DNA of 64,000 bases from Gammaproteobacteria bacterium (GTDB lineage: Bacteria > Pseudomonadota > Gammaproteobacteria > Steroidobacterales > Woeseiaceae). The DNA is taken from NCBI GenBank assembly GCA_029863125.1, contig JAOTWB010000009.1:1-64000 (forward strand). The letters are read 5' to 3'. Shown piece after piece: positions 8,720 through 17,550 of the stretch (positions are counted from its first letter, which is position 1; each line of letters begins with the position of its first letter). The notes beneath the pieces were generated by a model, which saw nothing but the letters and a program-made list of their open reading frames with translations, made no database searches and was not told where the DNA came from. Position numbers and translations under genes: made by a program.

Positions 8720-9565
8720 TCACTTTTCTGCAATAGCTTCTGCTTCCAGAGCCTGATGTTCTTCCTGGCGCCACTCGAACACGTTGAGCTCGATAAAAAC
8801 GAAGGCGACGAGCCACAGGAAGGCATCCCAGAAGTCGACGAAGTCACCTTTCAGGCCCCAGTAGATGGCTGCCAGGAGCAGCAGGGAATACAGCACGAAC
8901 TTGGCTATCGTGCTTAGGCGGAGCGCCAGTCCTTCGAATCGGTCTTTTTCCTGCAGGCGCACGTCGGTCTCGAGCAACATCACGACGAGCAGCCAGACTC
9001 CGGCGTTGATAACGTCTACCCAGGCGAGGTAGCGAATGTTCGTCAGTCCCTCGGCATCAACGACGGCCATCATGTCTCTGAACCGGTAAAAAACTGACGC
9101 GTCAGAAACGGCGGCACAATTGGCGGCGGTCAGTTCCACATACTCATCCAGAGTCACGGCCCAGGACCACCGATCGGCCAGCAGCGCGCAAACGTCTGTA
9201 ACGCCTGGAAGCATCGTTGTTTCATAGTGAAACGTCAGGTTCGCGATATACCCGTAAAACGCATACACAATAAATGCGTAACACAATACGCGCAGGCCAT
9301 GCAGGTTCCGGGTAACGCCTTTCGTAAACTGCTCATCATCAAGTACATAGGTTTCCAGCTCGAACATGAGCAGCAGGACGACCCAGGCCGCCGTGTCGAT
9401 CGTGGCCGAGTATGCCTCGATGAGGTCGGTGAAATCGATGCCGTTGGCAAACTGCAGCGCGGCCGCCGACGATTCCTCGGCGTAGAACCAGTAGATATTC
9501 ATCACCAACAGCACGTAGACCGTGTACTTGAAGGCCTGGAACAACCGGCTCCTGTTAATCGTCAA
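8720..9565 (-). CDS. Multi-pass membrane protein with a repeated helix motif
   Basis: The protein has 281 residues. Hydrophobic segments lie at about 12-28, 58-70, 92-110, 187-200, 222-238 and 247-262. Three of them share a pattern in which a Trp-initiated hydrophobic stretch ends in Glu plus a small acidic/polar cluster: WVVLLLMFELET at 61-72, WLLVVMLLETDV at 191-202 and WLVAFVFIELNV at 251-262. A large loop at about 111-180 is rich in Asp and has two Cys. The two halves may descend from a duplication. No family is recognised and no function can be given. It is transcribed alone, minus strand, next to fic. Confidence 0.7.
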   Translation of the reverse strand: MTINRSRLFQAFKYTVYVLLVMNIYWFYAEESSAAALQFANGIDFTDLIEAYSATIDTAAWVVLLLMFELETYVLDDEQFTKGVTRNLHGLRVLCYAFIVYAFYGYIANLTFHYETTMLPGVTDVCALLADRWSWAVTLDEYVELTAANCAAVSDASVFYRFRDMMAVVDAEGLTNIRYLAWVDVINAGVWLLVVMLLETDVRLQEKDRFEGLALRLSTIAKFVLYSLLLLAAIYWGLKGDFVDFWDAFLWLVAFVFIELNVFEWRQEEHQALEAEAIAEK

Positions 9566-9646
9566 AATATTACTCCGAGGACTGGTCGATCGATTCTATG
9601 ACTCGAGAAACGCGAATGGCAATCGACGCGGGCAGGTTAATCCGTT

Positions 9647-10801
9647 CTAGCCACTATCCTGAGATCGTCTGTTGCGTTTGTCGTCGCCTTCGGAATAATA
9701 AACCCAGACGTTTTCCTCGCCGGTTAGTAGCTCGATGTATTTGGGGTGCACGAAAATATTCTCTCGCCCGGATTTGACTTCCCGAAGCACGCCGATTTCG
9801 CACAGCCGTTTCAGGTACATGGACGCCGTTTGTCGTTTCGCGATTCCGGCATCGACGAGATTACCTATGCGACAGTAAGGTTGTCGGAACAGGAGTTCGA
9901 CGAATTCCCGGGAATAGATCTTCGGTAGCTGTGTCTGGACGTACTTAGCCGTGTGATCCATGAGTTCGCGGATCGACTTGATCTTGTCGGTGGTCCATGT
10001 ACAGGTTTCTTCGACACCCTCGAGCACAAACATGATCCACGCGGCCCAGTCCTGGTCCGTCGTAACCTTTTGCAATAATCGGTAGTACGCGGCTTTGTTC
10101 TGGATGATGTAGCGGCTCAGGTAAAGAATCGGTGAGTCGAGTAGTCCGAGCTGCACCAGAAAAAGGATATTCAGAATGCGGCCTGTACGGCCGTTGCCGT
10201 CGGCGAACGGGTGGATCGCTTCGAACTGGTAGTGCTGAACCGCCATGCGGACGAGCGGATCGAATTCGGTGCTTCGATGCATGAACTCCGCCCAGTTATC
10301 CAGTTTCCGAATCAGCAGCTTTTGGCCGACCGGGGGCGTGTAAACAACCTCTCCCGACAGGCGACTTTTCAGCGTCGTGCCGGTTTCCGCACGAATGTCG
10401 AGCTCCATTCCCTTTACCGTGCTGCAAATCTGTATCGCCATGTCGGTAGTCAGCATGCCGCGCTGAACCATCTTGGTGCCCTCATAGAGGGCTGTGCGGT
10501 AGCGCAAGGCCTCCTTGGTCGCGGCGTCGGCGCGGTCTTCGGCAATATCGGCGAATTCGAACAGTTTGTCGGTGGTCGTGACGATGTTCTCGATCTCCGA
10601 GCTCGCCCTGGCTTCGAGCAACGGCAGGGCGTTGACCAGTACCGCGGAATTCGGAATGAGCTCGGCCGCCTGCTTCAGCTCCGCCAGGGACACGCGGGCG
10701 TTGATGCAGCGTTTCAGTATGGCTGTCGATTCAATACGATCCGCAGGCGGGGGCAGCTCCGGGAGCTCGTTGTAGGGCAAAGATGGATTAAAATCAGTCA
10801 C
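9647..10801 (-). CDS. Fic family protein with inhibitory N-terminal motif and C-terminal winged helix
   Basis: This is a 384-residue Fic protein. The catalytic motif HPFADGNGRTGR lies at 197-208, matching the consensus for AMP transfer to a target hydroxyl. Near the N-terminus, S67-S-E-I-E71-N72 fits the (S/T)xxxE(G/N) inhibitory helix, so the enzyme is probably class II, self-inhibited and possibly also a deAMPylase. The last 90 residues (IGNLVDAGIAKRQTASMYL and following) look like a winged helix, which suggests DNA binding. The promoter side of the gene holds an array of inverted repeats, so autoregulation is likely. The cellular target is unknown. Confidence 0.9.
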   Translation of the reverse strand: MTDFNPSLPYNELPELPPPADRIESTAILKRCINARVSLAELKQAAELIPNSAVLVNALPLLEARASSEIENIVTTTDKLFEFADIAEDRADAATKEALRYRTALYEGTKMVQRGMLTTDMAIQICSTVKGMELDIRAETGTTLKSRLSGEVVYTPPVGQKLLIRKLDNWAEFMHRSTEFDPLVRMAVQHYQFEAIHPFADGNGRTGRILNILFLVQLGLLDSPILYLSRYIIQNKAAYYRLLQKVTTDQDWAAWIMFVLEGVEETCTWTTDKIKSIRELMDHTAKYVQTQLPKIYSREFVELLFRQPYCRIGNLVDAGIAKRQTASMYLKRLCEIGVLREVKSGRENIFVHPKYIELLTGEENVWVYYSEGDDKRNRRSQDSG

Positions 10802-10840
10802 TTATAACTAATCTCGCTGCTGGGCTTCCTGGCGATGAAA

Positions 10841-10986
10841 TCGACATATCGCTAGAATATGTCGAAATAAAAGCATTTTATCGACATATTTTCGCCGTGT
10901 GTCGATGGCGTCGACCTCTTTCCATAATATGTCGAAATTCCGATTATTTTTCGACAGGATTGCAGTATAGGTCGATTGGATCGACA
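10841..10986. promoter_or_regulatory. Cluster of inverted TCGACATAT/ATATGTCGA sites between fic and fhs
   Basis: TCGACATAT occurs at 10841-10849 and 10881-10889, and its complement ATATGTCGA at 10857-10865 and 10927-10935. Weaker copies follow: TCGACA at 10951-10956, GTCGA/TCGAC arms at 10901-10915 and GTCGAT-TGG-ATCGAC at 10971-10985. Two of the pairs have the same 15-base spacing (10865 to 10881 and 10935 to 10951). The cluster covers the common upstream region of the divergent fic and fhs genes and is more AT-rich than its surroundings. It is best read as a multi-site operator. The Fic winged helix is the obvious candidate binder. Confidence 0.6.
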
Positions 10987-11055
10987 CGTTCGTGATCCAG
11001 GTATCACTACGCAGGCAGGGCCGCTGCATAGGGACAATCCACGACCCCCGGACAG

Positions 11056-11070
11056 CCCCCCGCAGGGGGG
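11056..11070 (+). promoter_or_regulatory. GC hairpin in the presumed fhs leader
   Basis: CCCCCC at 11056-11061 and GGGGGG at 11065-11070 are separated by three bases and followed by TTTGCTAT. The hairpin would be very stable. It sits 51 bases before the fhs start with no plus-strand gene upstream for it to terminate. It could be a leader attenuator or simply a structured 5' end. The T-run is too short to call a strong terminator. Confidence 0.35.
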
Positions 11071-11121
11071 TTTGCTATAGAATTCGCAGCGACCCGGATA
11101 GCGTAGCCAAGAGGACGAACT

Positions 11122-12798
11122 GTGACCGTAAAAAGCGACATTGAAATTGCCCGGTCGGCGAAAGTCAGGCCGATCCAGGAGATCGCCAGGAAGATTGGCA
11201 TTCCGGCAGACGCGCTCATCCCCTACGGTCATGATAAAGCGAAAATCAGCGCAAATTTCATTAACGCACAGAGCCAGTCTCAGGATGGAAAACTGGTCCT
11301 GGTTACAGCGGTATCACCGACGCCGGCGGGTGAGGGCAAGACGACGACGACTGTCGGTCTGGGGGATGCGCTCAACAAGCTCGGCAAGAATGCGATCATA
11401 TGCCTCCGCGAGCCGAGTCTCGGCCCCTGTTTCGGCATGAAAGGCGGCGCCGCCGGCGGCGGCTATGCCCAGGTTGTTCCGATGGCCGACATCAACCTGC
11501 ACTTCACCGGCGACTTTCACGCGATTGGTGCCGCCAACAACCTTCTGGCCGCGATGATCGATAACCATATGCATTGGGACAACGAGCTGGATATCGATCC
11601 CCGGCGCGTTACCTGGCGGCGCGTGGTAGACATGAACGACCGGGTACTCAGATCCATAACCTCCGGTCTCGGCGGGTATCACAATGGCGTTGTTCGCGAA
11701 GCGGGATTCGACATTACAGTCGCATCGGAAATCATGGCGATTTTTTGCCTGGCGACGGACCTCAAGGACCTGGAAAACAGGTTGGGTAATATTGTGCTCG
11801 GTTACACCCGCGTCAACGAGCCGGTTACTGTTCGGGAGCTCAACGCACAGGGAGCCATGACGGCGCTGCTGCGCGACGCCTTCCAGCCAAATCTCGTACA
11901 GACCATGGAGAACAATCCCGCGCTGATGCACGGTGGCCCGTTCGCAAACATTGCGCACGGCTGCAATTCTGTCATCGCGACAACGACGGCTTTAAAACTT
12001 GCCGATTACGTGGTGACGGAAGCTGGATTCGGCGCCGACCTCGGCGCCGAGAAATTCTTTAACATCAAGTGCCGCAAAGCACGCCTTTCGCCCGACGCCG
12101 TCGTGCTGGTTGCAACAATCAAGGCACTCAAGATGCAGGGCGGTGTGGCGAAGACGGACCTCGCCGCCGAAAACGCCGAAGCACTGCAAATTGGCTGCAA
12201 AAACCTCGCGCGTCATATTCGCAACCTCGGCAAGTTTGGCGTTCCGATAACGGTCGCTGTCAATCGCTACACGGCCGATACCGATGCGGAAATTCAGATT
12301 GTTCACGATTTTTGCGGCAAGTACGGCGTGCGTGCCATCATCTGCACCCATTGGGCGGACGGTGGTGCCGGTGCCGTCGAACTGGCCGAGCACGTCTCTG
12401 AGCTTTGCGAAAGCGCTGCTGCGCAGTTTCGCACGCTGTACGACGACGACCAGTCGCTGTGGGACAAGACCGCCACGATCGCGAAGGAAATCTATGGCGC
12501 CGACGACATCATCGCGGACAAGAAAGTGCGTGCGGAGTTTGCGAGACTGCAGAGCGAAGGTCGGGGCAGGTACCCGATCTGTATGGCCAAGACGCAGTTC
12601 AGTTTTTCGACCGACCCGAACCTTTTGGGTGCGCCGTCCGGGCACCACGTGCCGATTCGGGAAATCAGGCTTGCCGCCGGCGCCGAATTCCTGGTCGTGG
12701 TGTGCGGTGAGATCATGACGATGCCGGGATTGCCGCGAGTCCCGGCCGCGAACGCCATTCGCGTCAACGACCAGGGCCAAATCGAAGGGCTGTTCTAA
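11122..12798 (+). CDS. fhs: Formate-tetrahydrofolate ligase
   Basis: Fhs joins formate to tetrahydrofolate with ATP, giving 10-formyl-THF for purine and one-carbon metabolism. The 558-residue protein has the family P-loop [14 protein letters not shown] at 67-80 and characteristic segments such as [31 protein letters not shown] and [13 protein letters not shown]. The length is normal. It starts at GTG with GAGGA at 11111-11115 as ribosome site. It is a single-gene unit, divergent from fic, and is preceded by the repeat cluster and GC hairpin. Confidence 0.97.
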   Translation: MTVKSDIEIARSAKVRPIQEIARKIGIPADALIPYGHDKAKISANFINAQSQSQDGKLVLVTAVSPTPAGEGKTTTTVGLGDALNKLGKNAIICLREPSLGPCFGMKGGAAGGGYAQVVPMADINLHFTGDFHAIGAANNLLAAMIDNHMHWDNELDIDPRRVTWRRVVDMNDRVLRSITSGLGGYHNGVVREAGFDITVASEIMAIFCLATDLKDLENRLGNIVLGYTRVNEPVTVRELNAQGAMTALLRDAFQPNLVQTMENNPALMHGGPFANIAHGCNSVIATTTALKLADYVVTEAGFGADLGAEKFFNIKCRKARLSPDAVVLVATIKALKMQGGVAKTDLAAENAEALQIGCKNLARHIRNLGKFGVPITVAVNRYTADTDAEIQIVHDFCGKYGVRAIICTHWADGGAGAVELAEHVSELCESAAAQFRTLYDDDQSLWDKTATIAKEIYGADDIIADKKVRAEFARLQSEGRGRYPICMAKTQFSFSTDPNLLGAPSGHHVPIREIRLAAGAEFLVVVCGEIMTMPGLPRVPAANAIRVNDQGQIEGLF

Positions 12799-12839
12799 TG
12801 AAGCCGCTGGGTCCGAGGCAATACGGGCTCAATGTCGCT

Positions 12840-13094
12840 TCATGATTCACTTTCGATGAGACGGTGGCTATCGCTCGCCGCCAACTGGCAGCCGTAGACG
12901 TCCTTTAGCCTTTCTATGACTGCCCGTGTTTCCGACGAGAAGGGCGACTTGCCTTCGAAGGCATGCAGAACGATGCCCTCGAGCAGGTCACCAAGAGTCA
13001 GGTCGGTGTATTCGGCAAGACCCTTGAGTACTTTGAGCAAAGAGGATTCGATGCGCACACCGGTTTGCGTGCGTTTTACTAGCGTTGTTGGCAT
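12840..13094 (-). CDS. Small ribbon-helix-helix-like protein
   Basis: The protein has 84 residues. The N-terminal TLVKRTQTGVRIESSLLKVLKGLAE pattern, a basic strand followed by two helices, resembles a ribbon-helix-helix DNA-binding fold. The C-terminal half (EGKSPFSSETRAVIERLKDVYG) recurs in small conserved hypotheticals of this shape. No toxin gene adjoins it, so it is not an evident antitoxin. An inverted repeat just upstream (13116-13137) may be its operator. The DNA-binding role is inference from pattern only. Confidence 0.6.
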   Translation of the reverse strand: MPTTLVKRTQTGVRIESSLLKVLKGLAEYTDLTLGDLLEGIVLHAFEGKSPFSSETRAVIERLKDVYGCQLAASDSHRLIESES

Positions 13095-13115
13095 GATGGA
13101 GCACCTCGTTTAGGT

Positions 13116-13137
13116 GTTACCATATTACCAAGGTAAC
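13116..13137. promoter_or_regulatory. Inverted repeat GTTACC...GGTAAC, probable operator
   Basis: GTTACC at 13116-13121 and GGTAAC at 13132-13137 form a perfect 6-base inverted repeat with a 10-base AT-rich spacer. The spacer contains a second TTACCA in direct orientation. It lies between the divergent RHH-like gene (start 13094) and the TPR regulator (start 13178), where an operator for either would be expected. Confidence 0.45.
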
Positions 13138-13177
13138 ATATGCGTATCAAGCCCGGTTTCCGGATACAGTCGACTTC

Positions 13178-15064
13178 ATGCTGACGAAAGAAGATCTCTT
13201 CGAGGGATTCACGATAGGGGAGTGGGAGGTCTTGCCCGGGCACGGCGTCCTGCGCCGGGGAAAACAGGAAGAGCGCCCGGAACCCAAGGTCTTTGAGGTC
13301 CTGATCTCGCTGGCGCGTCGCGACGGCAACCTGGTGACTCGTGACGATCTTGTCAACGACGTTTGGGGTGGTCGTCCGACCAGCGACGAGCCCATTAATC
13401 GATGCCTGTCGCAGCTGCGCGGCCATCTCGACGATCGGCACCGCCCGCACCAGTACATCGAGACATTGCAGCGGCGGGGCTACCGCCTCATGAAGCCGGT
13501 CAAAAGGCACAAGCCACCTGGAAAATCGCCAGCGGAAATTCCACGGCGGTCGAGCGCGGGCCTGCGTCTGTGGAAAGTTGTCGCGGGGGTGATGGCATTG
13601 GGCTTCGTGGCAACCATTGCCCTGACGATGCGATCGATCGATTCAAATTCCGGTATCCACTCGATAGCCCTGTTGCCTATCGACAATTTAAGCGGCGATC
13701 CCGGCAATCAGTTTATAGTCGATGGGGTCAAGGACGTCCTTGCACGGCGACTTTCGGAAATCCCGGAACTTGCGATCAAGAATACGCGCGTTCGTTACGA
13801 CGAGGAGCCATCGCGAATAGCCAAACGGCTCGATGTGGACAGCGTATTGTCGGGCACGGTGCAGCTCGAGGGTTCAACCCTAAAAGTCACGTACCTTCTC
13901 ACCAGGGGCGATGACAATGTCACGATCGGATCCGGCGAGGTCGAGGGCGACCTGGAAGGAATATTTGCGCTGCAGGAGCGGCTGGCCGTAGCCGTACGCA
14001 GTGAGCTGATTGGATCCGCACAGCAGCTGCCGCAGACCAAAGCCTATACCCCGAATTCCGACGCGTACAACCGGTACATGCGCGGCATGTACGCGCTAGA
14101 GCATCGGGGTGAGGCGGACAACCTTGAGAGAGCAATTGCACTGTTCCAGGAATCGGTGGGACTGGATGAAAACTTCGGACCGGCGTACCTGTCGCTGGCC
14201 ACAGCTTATGCGTTGCTGCCGTACTATCGTGATTTGCCCGTTGAAGAAACAGACCGCGCCGCCATACAGACGGTTGAGAAAGGTATGGCCGTTGACAGCA
14301 GTATCGGCGACGCTGCCGGCGCCATTTACGGTTCGGCCCTGCATCAGCAAAAGAAATGGTCGGAATCGGAGGCTGCCTATCGTCGCGCAATTTCAGCCAG
14401 GGTTGTAGATTCGACCGCGTTCAACTGGTACTCGCGCATGCTTGCCAGCGTGGGCCGTCTCGACGATGCGCTCGCGCAGGCGCTCGCCGCCGAGGCAATC
14501 GACCCCGACAACGGTGTCATCAACAGCCGGGTCGCGATTGCGCATACTTGGCTGGGGAATTCGGAACAGGCGTACGACTATTTTCGGCGGGCGGAGAGCC
14601 TCGGTGCGACAGGCCTGACCGAGCAGGTCCTCCCTTACGTGCTGCTGCTCGTCCGGGACAGACGCGTTCAGGAGGCGGAGCAGATGGCAATGACGGCCGT
14701 TAGCGCGGCGGGCGCCAGTACGGACTGGATAGAACCTGTTTTCGCGGCCTTTACGGATCGCGCGCTGCGGGGGAGGGCGCTGCAGGCCCTGGATCAGGCG
14801 TCGGGCGAGGGCACACTCGTGCCGGACGCCGAGGTAACCGCGCGAGTTATCCTTGGTGATATCGACGGCGCGCTGGCCGTGGCGCGCCGGCTGGAAGAAC
14901 CGGGCGAAATTTTCGCGATGGACCTGCTGTTTACGCCAGAATTTCAACCCCTGCGTCAGCATCCGGAATTCATGCCGTTGCTGGAGCGGCTGGGGGTTGT
15001 CGACTACTGGCAGAACACCGGCTGCACGTTCGACGGACAGAAAGCGACCTGTAAACGGAATTAA
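13178..15064 (+). CDS. CadC-like membrane transcription regulator with TPR domain
   Basis: The 628-residue protein has a winged-helix domain of the OmpR/PhoB C-terminal type at about residues 10-106 (ending in the hallmark HQYIETLQRRGYRL). One membrane helix follows at about 131-151. Then comes a TolB-like/FlgO-type segment (SIALLPIDNLSGD at 162-174) and several TPR helices to about 590. It would sense something in the periplasm and regulate DNA directly, as CadC and ToxR do. The targets are not visible; the nearby inverted repeat at 13116-13137 could be one. It converges on arfB with a four-base overlap. Confidence 0.85.
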   Translation: MLTKEDLFEGFTIGEWEVLPGHGVLRRGKQEERPEPKVFEVLISLARRDGNLVTRDDLVNDVWGGRPTSDEPINRCLSQLRGHLDDRHRPHQYIETLQRRGYRLMKPVKRHKPPGKSPAEIPRRSSAGLRLWKVVAGVMALGFVATIALTMRSIDSNSGIHSIALLPIDNLSGDPGNQFIVDGVKDVLARRLSEIPELAIKNTRVRYDEEPSRIAKRLDVDSVLSGTVQLEGSTLKVTYLLTRGDDNVTIGSGEVEGDLEGIFALQERLAVAVRSELIGSAQQLPQTKAYTPNSDAYNRYMRGMYALEHRGEADNLERAIALFQESVGLDENFGPAYLSLATAYALLPYYRDLPVEETDRAAIQTVEKGMAVDSSIGDAAGAIYGSALHQQKKWSESEAAYRRAISARVVDSTAFNWYSRMLASVGRLDDALAQALAAEAIDPDNGVINSRVAIAHTWLGNSEQAYDYFRRAESLGATGLTEQVLPYVLLLVRDRRVQEAEQMAMTAVSAAGASTDWIEPVFAAFTDRALRGRALQALDQASGEGTLVPDAEVTARVILGDIDGALAVARRLEEPGEIFAMDLLFTPEFQPLRQHPEFMPLLERLGVVDYWQNTGCTFDGQKATCKRN

Positions 15065-15486
15065 TCGTCGATCACCTTGCCACGCGCTTTCTTGATCGCG
15101 CTGCGGCGACTCTTGGCGTCCAGTCTTTTTTGTTTCACTTTCTTGCCGGGCCTTGTCGGGATACGCGGTTTGCGTTTTTCCATCGAATCGCGCAACAGAT
15201 CGGCAAGCCGTCGAAGTGCATCCTGTCGGTTGCGATCCTGGCTGCGGTATTGCTGTGATTTGATAATCAGTACGCCATCCGAATTGATACGTTGATCATT
15301 CAGTGCGAGTAGTTTCTTTTTCAGTCTCTGCGGCAGTGCCGCGCTGCTGCGGATATCGAAGCGCAGATGAATAGCGGTCGCGACCTTGTTGACGTTTTGT
15401 CCTCCCGCGCCCTGAGCACGGACCGCCGTCATGTCGATTTCCGACAGAGGGATGCTGAGCTCGTGTGATATATCGAGAACGTCCAC
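15061..15486 (-). CDS. arfB: Alternative ribosome-rescue factor ArfB (peptidyl-tRNA hydrolase)
   Basis: ArfB enters the A site of ribosomes stalled on broken mRNA and hydrolyses peptidyl-tRNA. With a GTG start at 15486 the protein has 141 residues. It carries the catalytic GGQ at 28-30 in AVRAQGAGGQNVNK, and a basic C-terminal tail rich in Lys/Arg that in the family sits in the mRNA channel. The open frame extends to 15585, but residues before VDVLDISHEL have no counterpart in E. coli ArfB (YaeJ). No strong ribosome site marks the GTG, so the exact start is uncertain. Confidence 0.9.
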   Translation of the reverse strand: MDVLDISHELSIPLSEIDMTAVRAQGAGGQNVNKVATAIHLRFDIRSSAALPQRLKKKLLALNDQRINSDGVLIIKSQQYRSQDRNRQDALRRLADLLRDSMEKRKPRIPTRPGKKVKQKRLDAKSRRSAIKKARGKVIDD

Positions 15487-15563
15487 GACACTGCCATTGT
15501 AGCGCGGCGCACCGGCAACGAATATGTGAGAATGCGCAATTCGCCGGCTGGATTGGCAGCCCA

Positions 15564-16769
15564 ATGCACGTTCGTAATCTCGCAATTCTCGTTGTTTGCC
15601 AGCTGATTTCGGCGACGGGCTCGATCGTAATGGTGACGCTTGGTGGCATCATCGGCTCAACGCTGAGTACGAACAAGGCGCTCGCGACCCTGCCGCTTTC
15701 GATGATGGTTGTCGCAATCGCTGCGACTACCGTTCCGGCAACTATGCTGATGCGCAGGTTGGGGCGACGCCGGGGATTTGCAATGTCCTCCGTTTGCGCG
15801 GCAACCGCCGTGCTGGTTGCAGTCGTTGCACTCAAGCAATCCAGTTTCCTGTTGTTCATCATTGCGGCGATGATGTTTGGCGTGAATATGGCGTTTACGC
15901 AGCAGTACCGCTACGCGGCGGCCGAGAGTGTGCCGCCCAGATACGTGGCACGTGCCGTATCTTTCGTCTTGATCGGCTCGATCGGCGGTGCGTTCATTGG
16001 GCCGGCGCTGGCCACCGCGGGCCAGTCGTGGTTCGTATCGACTCCTTATACCGGCACCATGTTTGCGCTCAGCGCGCTGTTTGTCCTGCAGGCAGGCCTG
16101 TTTATGTTCATGGAGGCAACGTCGGAAGGCGCCGGGCACGACGAGCCGCGCGAGCAGCGACCATTGGGTGAGATTGTCCGCCAGCCGGTCTTCATTGTCG
16201 CTGTCCTTGGTGGCACGGTCGGCTACGGCCTGATGACACTCATCATGACGGCGACGCCGCTAAGTATGCACATCAATGATGGCTACTCTATTGAACAGAC
16301 AGCGTCAGTGATACGCGCGCACGTATTGGGTATGTACGTGCCATCGCTGGTAGCCGGCTTTCTTATTGAAAAAGTGGGTGTCACTCGCCTGATGTTGGTC
16401 GGCGCGTTCGGTCTGCTGGCGACATCGATCATCGGACTGCAGGGACACAGCGTCATGCACTACTGGTGGGCCCTCGTGATGCTTGGAGTCGGCTGGAATT
16501 TTCTCTTTGTAGGCGGCACCACGCTGCTTACCTATACCTATTCCATGAAAGAACGATTTCGCGCGCAGGCCGTCAATGAATTCCTCGTGTTCGGAGTATC
16601 GGCGACGGCTTCTTTGCTTGCGGGTACCGTCATGCATTACTTCGGCTGGAGCACGCTGATGCTGATTCCGATTCCGATCCTGATCGCGATCTGCATTGCG
16701 CTGGTGCTTGTGCGCAAGGATCCATTGCTGAGCCACAGGGCCGCTGCAGCCGCGTCACGCCAGCAGTAG
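15564..16769 (+). CDS. Major facilitator superfamily transporter
   Basis: The protein has 401 residues with about 12 hydrophobic helices in two halves of six and no large soluble domain. MRRLGRRRGFAMSS corresponds to the conserved basic loop between helices 2 and 3 of MFS carriers. The ATG at 15564 begins directly before the first helix; the upstream open frame overlaps arfB on the other strand and lacks membrane character. The conserved residues seen do not allow substrate assignment. It ends against a convergent outer-membrane protein gene. Confidence 0.85.
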   Translation: MHVRNLAILVVCQLISATGSIVMVTLGGIIGSTLSTNKALATLPLSMMVVAIAATTVPATMLMRRLGRRRGFAMSSVCAATAVLVAVVALKQSSFLLFIIAAMMFGVNMAFTQQYRYAAAESVPPRYVARAVSFVLIGSIGGAFIGPALATAGQSWFVSTPYTGTMFALSALFVLQAGLFMFMEATSEGAGHDEPREQRPLGEIVRQPVFIVAVLGGTVGYGLMTLIMTATPLSMHINDGYSIEQTASVIRAHVLGMYVPSLVAGFLIEKVGVTRLMLVGAFGLLATSIIGLQGHSVMHYWWALVMLGVGWNFLFVGGTTLLTYTYSMKERFRAQAVNEFLVFGVSATASLLAGTVMHYFGWSTLMLIPIPILIAICIALVLVRKDPLLSHRAAAAASRQQ

Positions 16770-16776
16770 GCGAGAC

Positions 16777-16797
16777 GCCCGGATCGGATTGCCGGGC
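16777..16797. terminator. Possible bidirectional hairpin between convergent genes
   Basis: GCCCGG at 16777-16782 and CCGGGC at 16792-16797 can pair, in the 45-base gap between the convergent MFS and outer-membrane protein genes. The position suits a terminator. There is no T-run on either side, so the call is weak. Confidence 0.35.
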
Positions 16798-16814
16798 CTT
16801 GGCTCTAAAGTGGC

Positions 16815-17474
16815 CTAGAAGTTATAGATAAACGCGACGGAAACAACGGGCCAGGCTTTGAAGTCGCTCATTTCATCTTCAAGTTCCACGCGCTCGGCCT
16901 CGAGTGCGTCCTGGAAGACCTGGGAACCTGCCGCAAATCCGTCTGCTTCAAGGCTGACCGACGGGTCGCCCTGCCAGAGCACGCCGAAATCGAAATTCAG
17001 TCCTACCTTGCCGAGAATTTCGAAGTCGTATCCGACGCCGAGATAAGGTGACGTGCTGTCGAATGAAGTGACGCTTTGCAGGGACCCGACGTCAGCGGGG
17101 CTGAAAGTGCTGCCGCCGATATCGAAATTCGCGCCGCCGGTATCCTTGCTCGCCATGCGAAATTCGTTGCCGTTGGAAAACGCACCGGCGGTCACCCGGA
17201 ACGGACTCAGGGGAAACCGGAAATTACCGGTGGCGTAAAAGGTATCCAGTGCGAACGTTGCATCATAGTTGATGCCGGCCTGTGAGCCGTCGTCGTCGTA
17301 GTCGAAACTGTTGGCGCCGACGCGCACGTCAAGCCATGGCAACATGCTCCAGCGTCCTTCGACACCGAGCCCAAGCGTGCCCGCCTTGAGACCAATGCCA
17401 AAATCGGCGCTGGCAGTACCGAAGGCGGCCAAAGCGAATATGGCGAGCGTCGCTTTTATAAAGGTGGTTTTCAT
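16815..17474 (-). CDS. Outer-membrane beta-barrel protein
   Basis: The 219-residue protein starts at the ATG at 17474, preceded by a GGAG-type ribosome site. It has a signal peptide ending FGTASA. The mature chain alternates polar and hydrophobic residues in short strands (FGIGLKAGTLGLGVEGRW, PWLDVRVGANSF, YLGVGYDF) and ends in a C-terminal phenylalanine (FIYNF), the outer-membrane assembly signal. The size suggests an 8- to 10-stranded barrel. No ligand is apparent. It is divergent from the microcin-like gene, with a CRP-like site between them. Confidence 0.75.
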   Translation of the reverse strand: MKTTFIKATLAIFALAAFGTASADFGIGLKAGTLGLGVEGRWSMLPWLDVRVGANSFDYDDDGSQAGINYDATFALDTFYATGNFRFPLSPFRVTAGAFSNGNEFRMASKDTGGANFDIGGSTFSPADVGSLQSVTSFDSTSPYLGVGYDFEILGKVGLNFDFGVLWQGDPSVSLEADGFAAGSQVFQDALEAERVELEDEMSDFKAWPVVSVAFIYNF

Positions 17475-17534
17475 CGTGACTCCAGCCCTCAAGAACTAAC
17501 AGAGCCAAGCCTATATGGGTGTCTCGGACCTGAC

Positions 17535-17550
17535 TGTGCGATGCATCACA
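17535..17550. promoter_or_regulatory. CRP-like binding site
   Basis: TGTGC-GATGCA-TCACA matches the CRP consensus TGTGA-N6-TCACA at nine of ten positions. It lies 61 bases upstream of the outer-membrane protein start and about 140 bases upstream of the double-glycine peptide gene, in the gap between these divergent genes. Whether it acts on either gene is inference. Confidence 0.35.

Noticed and set aside
10808-11029. A 73-codon minus-strand frame upstream of fic
   Set aside because: It is made of the operator-like repeats and has no protein-like composition or ribosome site.
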